A stretch of 50,015 nucleotides of DNA from an uncultured Bacillota bacterium (GTDB lineage Bacteria > Bacillota_I > Bacilli_A > Erysipelotrichales > Erysipelotrichaceae): assembly GCA_937919165.1 (NCBI GenBank), contig CALFPO010000058.1, forward strand, positions 1 through 50,015, in the 5' to 3' direction. Shown piece after piece: positions 32,536 through 39,044 of the stretch; within the stretch, counting starts at the first letter, position 1; each line of letters begins with the position of its first letter. The position numbers were made by a program, and so were the translations under genes. The notes beneath the pieces were generated by a model, which saw only the letters and a list, made by a program, of their open reading frames with translations, had not been told where the DNA came from and searched no databases.

Positions 32536-33633
32536 CTATTTCTTGCAGCCGAAGAACTTGCCGCCTCTTTCCGCAAATGCTGGCGAATCGAAGACATCTC
32601 TGTTCTGCAGTGTGATGTTTTCCTTGTCGCCCTTCATGAAGTTCTGCAGAGATTCCCAGCACTTTTCATACTGGAATGAAACTCTTTCTTTCGAACCTCC
32701 AGAGATATGCGGAGTAAGAATCAGCTTATCTGTAGGAATATCGTACAGTGGGCTATCTGGTCCAAGTGGCTCTACAGATGCAACGTCAAGTGCAGCACCA
32801 GCGATCTTGTCGTTGACAAGTGCTTCAATGACAGCATTCTCGTCTGTCAAAGCGGCTCTTGCGGTATTGACGAAGTAAGCTGTTGGCTTCATCAAAGCAA
32901 TCTTTTCCTTAGAGATCATTCCGGTCGTTTCCGGAGTCACTCTTGCCATCATTACAACATAGTCGCCCTGCGACATTGCTTCATCAAGCGATACCTTCTT
33001 GACACCAAGCTTCTCAGCAACCTCGTCCTTCATATATGGATCGTATGTGATGATGTTCATATCAAAGCCCTTGCATATCTTGACGATTTCCTGGGCATTT
33101 CTTCCGCAACCGATCAGTGCCAATGTCTTTCTGAACAGTTCAGTTCTGAAAGCGCACTTCTCTCTGATGTGTCCAAACGATTCCTTTGTCCACTTCTCTT
33201 CCTTGACCAGGTCATAGATAGGAAGAACTCTTCTTGCCAGCATCATCATCAAGGTAACTGTCGTTTCAGCTACAGCATGTACACATCTTCCGCCTGCAGA
33301 CATGACAGGGATACCCGCTTCTGTGCAAGCCTTGATGTTGACGTTTTCTTCTGGGCCATCTCTTACCGATACGACAACCTTAAGGTCTGGGCAATGCTCA
33401 ATAACCTCTTTTGACAATCCATCATAGCCAAGCATGATGATCTCGTTGTCAGCGATCATTTCGATGACTTTCTTATCCATTTCTGGGTCACCCTCGAATG
33501 GGTTAGCTCTCAATACATCCTGATGCCTACCAGTGATGGCCATAGTGGCCTTGGTTACATCAAATTCTTCATTGAAGACCTTTTCCCAATTCTCATCAGG
33601 CTCGCCTGTCCATAACATCTTTGTCTTTGCCAT
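32536..33633 (-). CDS. D-2-hydroxyacid dehydrogenase (B)
   Basis: A 365-residue enzyme of the D-2-hydroxyacid dehydrogenase family. NAD motif LIGCGRNAQEIVKICKGFD has alanine at the third glycine position. The catalytic arginine is in VNTARAALTDE, the glutamate in DVASVEPLG and the histidine in LTPHISGG. RDGPEENVNIKACTEAGIPVMSAGGRCVHAVAE is the usual pre-Rossmann segment. The start at 33633 (MAKTKML) is one base after the aldolase stop. The C-terminal tail is longer than in the other copy. The substrate is unknown; phosphoglycerate-type or hydroxypyruvate-type substrates are possible. Confidence 0.86.
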   Translation of the reverse strand: MAKTKMLWTGEPDENWEKVFNEEFDVTKATMAITGRHQDVLRANPFEGDPEMDKKVIEMIADNEIIMLGYDGLSKEVIEHCPDLKVVVSVRDGPEENVNIKACTEAGIPVMSAGGRCVHAVAETTVTLMMMLARRVLPIYDLVKEEKWTKESFGHIREKCAFRTELFRKTLALIGCGRNAQEIVKICKGFDMNIITYDPYMKDEVAEKLGVKKVSLDEAMSQGDYVVMMARVTPETTGMISKEKIALMKPTAYFVNTARAALTDENAVIEALVNDKIAGAALDVASVEPLGPDSPLYDIPTDKLILTPHISGGSKERVSFQYEKCWESLQNFMKGDKENITLQNRDVFDSPAFAERGGKFFGCKK

Positions 33634-33634
33634 A

Positions 33635-34561
33635 TTAGAACCAAGCCTTATCTTTGCATCCGAGAACCTCAATATAGTGTTTGATTCTCTCTTTGTAGCC
33701 TTCCATGAAGGCGTCCTGGCATTCCCAGTATCTTTCCATGCCGTTTAATCCCTTTGGTCTTGCGGCATTCTCTCTTGCATAGTATTCATCCTGATACTTG
33801 TAGCCGTTCTGCAGCAGTTCAGTACCGATATTGAACTTGGCAATGCCTAATTTGGCAGCTCTAGCCATGTTCTCATCGCCTGTTCCTGAGCATCCGTGCA
33901 GTACAAGCGGAATGTTCACAGCGTCTCTGATCTGTTCAATCAGGTCAAACTGCAGTTCTGGCTTCAATCCCTTTGGATAGTTGCCATGGATTGTTCCGAC
34001 AGCGATAGCCAAGCAGTCAACGTTGGTCAATTCAACGAACTTAACGGCTTCTTCAACCTTTGTGAAGGTTGCCTTTACGTTATCGATGGCGTTTGTAGAA
34101 GTTCCATTTGCAGCAGCATCTGCAACTTCCTTTTCGAAAGATGAATCAGCAAATCCTACATGTCCTAGTTCTGCTTCGAACGACATGCCTGCAGCATGTG
34201 CCATTCTGCAGATCTCTGCGCTTTCCTTTGCGTTCTCTTCAAAAGGAAGCTTAGATCTGTCGGCCATCATAGATGTGTAGCCAGCTCTTACGCCCATTAC
34301 AGCGTGTTCGTAAGTCTTGCCATGGTCCAGATTGATTGCTAGTGGAACTCTAGACATTTCGCAAAGATGGCGAACTTCTGGGATAGAGAACTCAAGGTCT
34401 CTGAATGAAGTCATGCCAGCATCGATGATCAATGGTGAGTTCATCTCTTCAGCAGCCTTGATGGCAGCCTTTGCCATTTCCAAACCAAAGATGTTTGGTG
34501 CTGGGATACCGTATTTCTCTTTAACTGCCTTTTCCATTAAAGGCGTCATAGTATAAAGCAT
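33635..34561 (-). CDS. Class II fructose/tagatose-bisphosphate-type aldolase
   Basis: A 308-residue zinc aldolase. NIFGLEMAKAAIKAAEE begins the barrel. INLDHGKTYE has the catalytic aspartate and a zinc histidine. FEAELGHVG, AVGTIHGNYP and VLHGCSGTGD give the other zinc histidines and the phosphate loop. KFNIGTEL ends the active site. It splits ketose bisphosphates or related ketose phosphates into two three-carbon pieces. In this operon it presumably splits the phosphorylated PTS sugar product. No sugar-phosphate kinase is in the operon, so the substrate may be a monophosphate rather than a bisphosphate. A GGAGAG site precedes the ATG. Confidence 0.88.
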   Translation of the reverse strand: MLYTMTPLMEKAVKEKYGIPAPNIFGLEMAKAAIKAAEEMNSPLIIDAGMTSFRDLEFSIPEVRHLCEMSRVPLAINLDHGKTYEHAVMGVRAGYTSMMADRSKLPFEENAKESAEICRMAHAAGMSFEAELGHVGFADSSFEKEVADAAANGTSTNAIDNVKATFTKVEEAVKFVELTNVDCLAIAVGTIHGNYPKGLKPELQFDLIEQIRDAVNIPLVLHGCSGTGDENMARAAKLGIAKFNIGTELLQNGYKYQDEYYARENAARPKGLNGMERYWECQDAFMEGYKERIKHYIEVLGCKDKAWF

Positions 34562-34566
34562 ATTTT

Positions 34567-34977
34567 CTACTCTCCGTTCTTTTTCAAATCTTCAATATCT
34601 TTTTTCAGCATTTCTGCCGTTGTTTTCTGGTTCTTTTTGTATTCCGTTATGTCGTCTTTCAGTTCAACCTGCAAATAATCGTTGAGATCATTCACAATCT
34701 CCTGATACTTAAGCGGCTGGCCTTTCTTCTCTCCGGTATTCTTGTTCAAAACCATGAACAATCTTCCAGCGAAGACTATCGCATAGTCTTTTCCGCTATT
34801 CTTCTCAACATATTTGCAGACAGAGGTATTCTGTTTCTTGGCGGCGATATTAAGCTGGTCATAAGCCATCTTGATCACATCCGTATATCCTCTATCTACG
34901 TTCTTCAAAAGCATGGAGTATAAAAACAACATGATTGCTATAGAGACTATAGCTGTAATAATGATTGCGATTATCAT
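34567..34977 (-). CDS. Small single-pass membrane protein of the PTS operon, unknown
   Basis: I do not recognise this 136-residue protein. Residues 1-24 are one strongly hydrophobic membrane segment. Residues 25-95 are a small soluble domain (YAIVFAGRLFMVLNKNTGEKKG looks like a beta hairpin). The last 40 residues are charged and likely coiled coil (TTAEMLKKDIEDLKKNGE). GAGGTGA precedes the ATG. It lies between PTS IID and the aldolase, in the place where some mannose-type operons carry small accessory proteins, but it does not look like ManO/DUF956. It may help assemble or regulate the transporter. Confidence 0.7.
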   Translation of the reverse strand: MIIAIIITAIVSIAIMLFLYSMLLKNVDRGYTDVIKMAYDQLNIAAKKQNTSVCKYVEKNSGKDYAIVFAGRLFMVLNKNTGEKKGQPLKYQEIVNDLNDYLQVELKDDITEYKKNQKTTAEMLKKDIEDLKKNGE

Positions 34978-34997
34978 AATTCACCTCAAATTGATGA

Positions 34998-35025
34998 AGG
35001 AGGCTCTGACGGGAGCGAGCCTCCT
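34998..35025 (-). other. Operon-internal hairpin after PTS IID
   Basis: AGGAGGCTC and GAGCCTCCT, a 9-base-pair stem with a 10-base loop, between the IID stop and the small membrane protein. The tail is weakly T-rich (TTCATC). It may act as a partial terminator that lowers expression of the enzymes relative to the transporter. Confidence 0.6.
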
Positions 35026-35035
35026 ATTGTTTCTA

Positions 35036-35854
35036 TTAGAAGAAACCTATAGCTGCACCAACTAATGCTACAACCAGAATGCCAACCATGATGACAGTTG
35101 AAGACTTCTGCTTCTTAGCAAACAGCCAGTAGATGAGTAATGTCAGACCAAGAGGGAGAATGCCTGGCAATGAATTGTCTAATATGCCCTGCAATGCAAC
35201 TGTCTTTTCGTTGACAGTCCATTCCATTGCGGTATTGACTGTGACATATGTCTTAGTCATGCAACCCATGATAAACATACCCAGTACACCACTACCCTTG
35301 ATGATGTTCTTGATCTGCTTATTCTCAAGCAATGCTTCGATAGAGTTCTGTCCAAGGTTGTAGCCCTGCCACAAGAAGATGTAGCCTACAACCCAACGTG
35401 GCAATGCATAGCCAAGCCAGCAAGCGATAGCTGCAGCTGTTGAACCCTGATATGCCAATGGCTGAGTATATGCAACCAGCAATGCTCTATAGCATGACTG
35501 CCATAGTGGATCGCCGAAACCAGCCAGAGGACCCATCAAAGAAGACTTGATGCTGACGATCAGGTCATCAGTGATCTCTTCGTTTCCGCTAGCTCTCTGC
35601 TCTTCAAGAGTAAGAACCAGACCGAAGATTGATGAACCAAAGGTGTGGTCGGTAATGTAGTAAGACATGTGTCTCTTCAGGAAAGCGATCTTTTCCTGTT
35701 CGTTGTCTCCGTACAATGTATCTGCAAGAGTACTCATACCTGCGGCATAGGCTGGAGCACACTGACGTTCAGCTGAAACAGCTGAAACGGAAGTCATATA
35801 GTACCAGAACCAAGCCTTGATGATTTGAGCCTTAGTCAATTTCTTAGTAGCCAT
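35036..35854 (-). CDS. PTS mannose-family IID component
   Basis: A 272-residue membrane protein. AQIIKAWFWYYMTSVSAVSAERQCAPAYAAGM at the N terminus, FLKRHMSYYITDHTFGSSIFGLVLTLEEQRA and SIKSSLMGPLAGFGDPLWQS are the standard IID-Man motifs. Hydrophobic segments lie mainly in the second half. It forms the sugar channel with IIC. AAGGAGG precedes the start, which is two bases after IIC. Confidence 0.93.
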   Translation of the reverse strand: MATKKLTKAQIIKAWFWYYMTSVSAVSAERQCAPAYAAGMSTLADTLYGDNEQEKIAFLKRHMSYYITDHTFGSSIFGLVLTLEEQRASGNEEITDDLIVSIKSSLMGPLAGFGDPLWQSCYRALLVAYTQPLAYQGSTAAAIACWLGYALPRWVVGYIFLWQGYNLGQNSIEALLENKQIKNIIKGSGVLGMFIMGCMTKTYVTVNTAMEWTVNEKTVALQGILDNSLPGILPLGLTLLIYWLFAKKQKSSTVIMVGILVVALVGAAIGFF

Positions 35855-35856
35855 AT

Positions 35857-36606
35857 TTACGCTCCTTCCTTATCTGCGGTGAACATAACATGAAGAATAG
35901 CCAAGCATGCACCGAAGATAGCACAAATTGTGGTAGAGATGCCAAAGCAATACTGAACGTAGAATCCCATAAAGAAGTATGGGAGCAATGTGTTGTCATT
36001 GATCAAAGCCAAGAAGATTGCGAAGCCCATTGCTGGGAGCATTCTTCCCATAGCGTTGAATGCGTTCAGCACCCACTGTGGACATACATTGATGAACGCT
36101 TCGATACCAGTGATACCGAACTGTAAAGCAATGAATACGATGATGAAACGGATTGGGAATTTGAATACCATTGGTCCCCAAAGATTCCATCTGAATACGC
36201 CCTTGGCGTCGCCCTTTTCAGCAGCCTTGTCACATAGTCTGACGAAGCCTGAAGCAACAGCGTTCTCCAAAGGGTTTACTAGTGAACCACTCAATGCAGA
36301 AACTGGAGCAGCGATAGCGACAGCAGTCTCGATGTCAATGTTTGTAGTGATTACTAGTGGGATAGCTACAGTCATAGCCATCCAAAGGTCAAATGAAGCG
36401 AAGCCGCCAACTGTAAGTGGAGCCATGTTCAATGTCTGAACAGCAGCACCTACCATGGTAGCAGTCTTGACGTCGCCCAGAATCAATCCGAGTACTGGAG
36501 CTACAGCAAATGGTGTAAATCTTGGCACCCATAATACGTGTGCAGGCTGACCATTAAAAACGTAGGCATGTACAAAGGCGATCAAGATGACCTGTAATAG
36601 TGTCAT
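35857..36606 (-). CDS. PTS mannose/sorbose-family IIC component
   Basis: A 249-residue membrane protein with about seven segments. LGLILGDVKTATMVGAAVQTLNMAPLTVGGFASFD is the family core, and NPLENAVASGFVRLCDKAAEKGD is the large cytoplasmic loop. GAVQTLNM-type motifs in this place bind the sugar. The sequence is closer to the sorbose/mannose group than to the glucose PTS. AGGAGG precedes the ATG. A 92-base gap with hairpins separates it from IIB. Confidence 0.92.
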   Translation of the reverse strand: MTLLQVILIAFVHAYVFNGQPAHVLWVPRFTPFAVAPVLGLILGDVKTATMVGAAVQTLNMAPLTVGGFASFDLWMAMTVAIPLVITTNIDIETAVAIAAPVSALSGSLVNPLENAVASGFVRLCDKAAEKGDAKGVFRWNLWGPMVFKFPIRFIIVFIALQFGITGIEAFINVCPQWVLNAFNAMGRMLPAMGFAIFLALINDNTLLPYFFMGFYVQYCFGISTTICAIFGACLAILHVMFTADKEGA

Positions 36607-36632
36607 GTTTTATCCTCCTGTAAATTTTTCCC

Positions 36633-36653
36633 TGTTTTGCTCCCGACAAAACA
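36633..36653 (-). other. Hairpin between PTS IIB and IIC
   Basis: TGTTTTG-N7-CAAAACA in the 92-base gap between IIB and IIC. A second, imperfect stem (TATTTACTCA / TGAGATAAATA on the minus strand) lies closer to IIB. The gap is unusual for an operon whose other genes are mostly 2-60 bases apart. Confidence 0.45.
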
Positions 36654-36698
36654 AGTCTATTTATCTCAAGTCTTACACCTGAGTAAATACCGATCTGT

Positions 36699-37196
36699 TT
36701 ACCAGTTTAAGCCGGCTTTCTTGATTACATCGCCGATATCTTTTCTATCCTGGTTGATTGTTCCACGATAGTAGATGTCGATCTTATCAGCATACTTCTT
36801 CAGCAGGTCTGCATCTTCCTGCGAAAGATATAGAGTTGGTCCACACTGAACCTTGTCCCCAGTCTTGTAGGTGTTTCCAACCTGCATATTTGGGAAGATG
36901 ATTCCCTGGTCATAGCACTTCAGAGCAGTCTGAATGTTTCTGAACAGCAAGAAGGCCTTGTCTCCCTTGATCAGTGTTCCGGCGTTGTTTCTTTCGACTG
37001 CTTCCTTGATAGAAATGGTTTCCATCAGGATTCCAGGCTTAACAGAAGCTGCATGAATCTTTACCAGGAAAGAGTTTGCGGCAGCAACATCATCGATGCA
37101 GATGCACTGCTTTGCACCAGAAAATGGAATCCACTGAGAAGTTACTACGCCATGAGCCAATCTCTCATCAATTCTTGTTAAACTAAATTCACCCAT
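36699..37196 (-). CDS. PTS mannose/sorbose-family IIB component
   Basis: A 165-residue cytoplasmic protein. SLTRIDERLAHGVVTSQW carries phospho-acceptor His15 in the RIDxRLxHG motif of EIIB-Man. CIDDVAAANSFLVKIHAASVKPG and FLLFRNIQTALKCYDQG follow the family. The start at 37196 is fixed by GAGGAGG just before it; a longer frame to 37223 has no site. It is the first gene of the operon. A cre-like site and CGAACA motifs lie upstream. Confidence 0.91.
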   Translation of the reverse strand: MGEFSLTRIDERLAHGVVTSQWIPFSGAKQCICIDDVAAANSFLVKIHAASVKPGILMETISIKEAVERNNAGTLIKGDKAFLLFRNIQTALKCYDQGIIFPNMQVGNTYKTGDKVQCGPTLYLSQEDADLLKKYADKIDIYYRGTINQDRKDIGDVIKKAGLNW

Positions 37197-37225
37197 TTTT
37201 TCCTCCTCATCTAACAAAAACATAA

Positions 37226-37366
37226 TTAACGAACAATATTATTTGATTGTAAGCGCTTAGTTGTATGTTTTTGTACATTTATGATGATAATTAATCAATA
37301 TAACTTAATCTTAATATAGTTAACGAACATTTACAACCCAATAAAATGAACAATACGAACATTTTC
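37226..37366. promoter_or_regulatory. PTS/deoR intergenic control region: cre-like site and CGAACA repeats
   Basis: TTGTAAGCGCTTAGTT (37247-37262) matches the CcpA cre consensus except for two bases and has a perfect TAAGCGCTTA core. Three same-direction copies of ACGAACA lie at 37226-37235 (TTAACGAACA), 37320-37334 (TTAACGAACATTTAC) and 37352-37366 (AATACGAACATTTTC). CGAACAT is the half-site of the DeoR-family GlpR operator. A weak minus-strand promoter (TTACAA, 17 bases, TTAATT) overlaps both the cre and the first copy. Confidence 0.6.
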
Positions 37367-37397
37367 AAACCATTTTCTTGGTTTATAACTGATATTA

Positions 37398-37425
37398 TTG
37401 GTTTTTTGCCTTTATGATGTATAAT
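37398..37425 (+). promoter_or_regulatory. deoR-type regulator promoter (leaderless)
   Basis: TTGGTT (37398-37403), a 16-base spacer and TATAAT (37420-37425). The ATG at 37432 comes six bases later, so the predicted transcript begins at or next to the start codon. The spacer holds TTTGCCTTTATG, which recurs upstream of the gene at 38401. Confidence 0.65.
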
Positions 37426-37431
37426 TCAGGT

Positions 37432-38205
37432 ATGTTAGCAAAGAAAAGGCAACAGGCTATTGCACAGATAGTTGCTCAGGAAGGATATGCAAACGTAAAG
37501 ATGCTATCTGAGAAACTGAACATCACCGAAAAGACAATCCGTCTTGATCTGAATGAACTGCAGAAGCTCGGCATTCTTAAAAGGATCCATGGCGGTGCAC
37601 AATCGGTAGATGGCCTAGAGAGCTTTATTACTCCGCTCAGAAATCAAGAAAAGGTTCAGGAAAAAAGTGTCATAGCTTCCAAAGCCAAAGAGCTGATCAA
37701 TGAGAACGACATCATATTCCTGGATGATGGTTCAACGACCTATGCCCTAGCAAGACTGCTTGGCGACAAAAGGGTTACCGTCATCACCTCAGACATATCG
37801 ATCATCAATCTTTTGGCAGAGAAGCCAAACATCAATCTATATGTAACCGGAGGAAGAATCAGAAGAGGAACTGACACGTATACTGCTACCGGACCAGACT
37901 GCATCAGAACGATAAGCTCATATCACATCAACAAGTGCTTCCTATCGACAACCTCAATAGACATCAAGAAAGGCCTTATGGTCTTCTACGATGATTCACG
38001 CAACTATAAGCGTGCATTGATCGACAGCTCCGAGGAGACAATCCTGTTGGCTGACTCCTCAAAGTTCGGCAAGACAGCATTCTGCTCGTTCGCCGAAATA
38101 TCAGAACTGCAGTATATAATCACCGATAGCGGAATCGAAAAGGATATAGAAACCAAGATTGAGAAATTGGTAGACAATCTGATAATCGCTAAAATGCCGG
38201 AATAA
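37432..38205 (+). CDS. DeoR/GlpR-family transcriptional regulator
   Basis: A 257-residue repressor. Residues 1-60 are the winged helix (AKKRQQAIAQIVAQEGYANVK and the recognition helix in NITEKTIRLDLNELQKLG, ending ILKRIHGGA). The rest is the DeoR sugar-phosphate sensor with IFLDDGSTTYALARLL, VTGGRIRRGTDTY and LADSSKFGKTAFCSFAE. The effector is usually a phosphorylated intermediate. It diverges from the PTS operon and almost certainly controls it. No ribosome site precedes the ATG at 37432; the mRNA appears leaderless. A terminator overlaps its stop. Confidence 0.92.
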   Translation: MLAKKRQQAIAQIVAQEGYANVKMLSEKLNITEKTIRLDLNELQKLGILKRIHGGAQSVDGLESFITPLRNQEKVQEKSVIASKAKELINENDIIFLDDGSTTYALARLLGDKRVTVITSDISIINLLAEKPNINLYVTGGRIRRGTDTYTATGPDCIRTISSYHINKCFLSTTSIDIKKGLMVFYDDSRNYKRALIDSSEETILLADSSKFGKTAFCSFAEISELQYIITDSGIEKDIETKIEKLVDNLIIAKMPE

Positions 38206-38217
38206 TCCGGCTTTTTT
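38196..38217 (+). terminator. Terminator overlapping the end of the DeoR-family gene
   Basis: GCCGGA-ATAA-TCCGGC followed by TTTTTT. The stop codon TAA is in the loop region. Confidence 0.85.
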
Positions 38218-38333
38218 GTTCGTTTATGTTTCTAAAGCCATAAAACATCTATATATAGGCTAAAAGGTGATGCAGAATCTTTTATTTTGCTTTTAAACAA
38301 ACATAAAAGCACACCCAAATGTTTGCCTTTATG
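38216..38333. promoter_or_regulatory. Inverted repeat and shared motifs upstream of the membrane protein gene
   Basis: A reversed ACGAACA copy (TTGTTCGTTTATG at 38216-38228). TGCTTTTA-N8-TAAAAGCA (38288-38311). TTTGCCTTTATG (38322-38333), identical to 12 bases in the deoR promoter spacer. These may be operator sites, perhaps of the neighbouring DeoR-type regulator. No promoter is clear beyond a CATAAT near 38354. Confidence 0.4.
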
Positions 38334-38381
38334 CCATTTTTTAGGTTATATTCATAATGTAGCAAAACTAGAAAGGAAATC

Positions 38382-38438
38382 ATGAACCGTCTTGCAGTTC
38401 ATGATGCGCAACAATATGACCAGAAACAATCAGAATAA
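38382..38438 (+). CDS. Possible 18-codon leader peptide
   Basis: An ATG with a good ribosome site (GAAAGGAAATC) opens an 18-codon frame, MNRLAVHDAQQYDQKQSE, then TAA. It overlaps the start of the membrane protein gene in another frame, and that gene has no ribosome site of its own. It may be a coupling leader, or it may be the true start with a frameshift. Low certainty. Confidence 0.3.
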   Translation: MNRLAVHDAQQYDQKQSE

Positions 38439-38964
38439 TGCACCGCAGAACGTAACCGGATTCTTCATCTACAAGAACAAGCATAATCAGAATGTCTATT
38501 ACGACATAATCAAGAAGAAGGGCTACATAATATATAAGGATGACGAAAAGAAGTACACGCTGTACTCATCAAGATTAGTTATGTCGTTTGTGCTGTTTGT
38601 GTTCCTGTATTGGTTCTTCAATCTTGACCTGAAGTTCTCCATAATCGTTTCATTGATAGCTCTTGCTGTATTTGAGGGAATGTTCAGATTCAAGTTCTTG
38701 CCTTCGCTTATTGAAGATACGACCTTCAAGAAGGAAAAGAGAGAGGGACTGATACCAAGCATCGCCAAGACTACAGACAAGAACAAGCTGATTGTCGTCA
38801 CGATTCTTGGCTTAGTGATGATTGCTCTAGGCATCGTCAATATTCTCTTCTATGATTATGAGGGCACAAAGCTTGTCGGACAGTATGTATTTGTTGCCAT
38901 AGGCGTTGGATTCTCTTTGATCTATTTCCTTGCCTATCTGAAGAAAACGAAAGAGAATCTATAA
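38401..38964 (+). CDS. Membrane protein with four predicted segments, unknown
   Basis: A protein of about 187 residues that I do not recognise. The N-terminal 45 residues are polar and asparagine-rich, then VTGFFIYKNKHNQNVYYDIIKKKGYIIYKDDEKK forms a small beta-like domain. Two hydrophobic segments follow (about 60-95), then a charged loop (TTFKKEKREGL), then two more near the C terminus. The start is uncertain: ATG at 38401 or 38404, or TTG at 38392. The best ribosome site belongs to an out-of-frame ATG at 38382. It is a single gene with its own terminator. Confidence 0.65.
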   Translation: MMRNNMTRNNQNNAPQNVTGFFIYKNKHNQNVYYDIIKKKGYIIYKDDEKKYTLYSSRLVMSFVLFVFLYWFFNLDLKFSIIVSLIALAVFEGMFRFKFLPSLIEDTTFKKEKREGLIPSIAKTTDKNKLIVVTILGLVMIALGIVNILFYDYEGTKLVGQYVFVAIGVGFSLIYFLAYLKKTKENL

Positions 38965-38986
38965 GATTCTTAATCAGACATGATGT

Positions 38987-39012
38987 AGCTTGGCGATATG
39001 CCAAGCTTTTTT
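38987..39012 (+). terminator. Terminator of the membrane protein gene
   Basis: AGCTTGGC-GATAT-GCCAAGCT followed by five T. Confidence 0.85.
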
Positions 39013-39019
39013 ATGCAAT

Positions 39020-39044
39020 CAAAAAGGAAGACAGCGTCTTCCTT
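39020..39044 (-). terminator. Terminator of the ABC exporter operon
   Basis: On the minus strand, AAGGAAGAC-GCT-GTCTTCCTT followed by TTT. The hairpin includes the end of the exporter stop codon. Confidence 0.8.

Noticed and set aside
37197..37431. Sigma-54 promoter for the mannose-type PTS, as with LevR or ManR systems
   Set aside because: No GG-N10-GC type -24/-12 element was seen, and the regulator is DeoR-type rather than an AAA+ activator.
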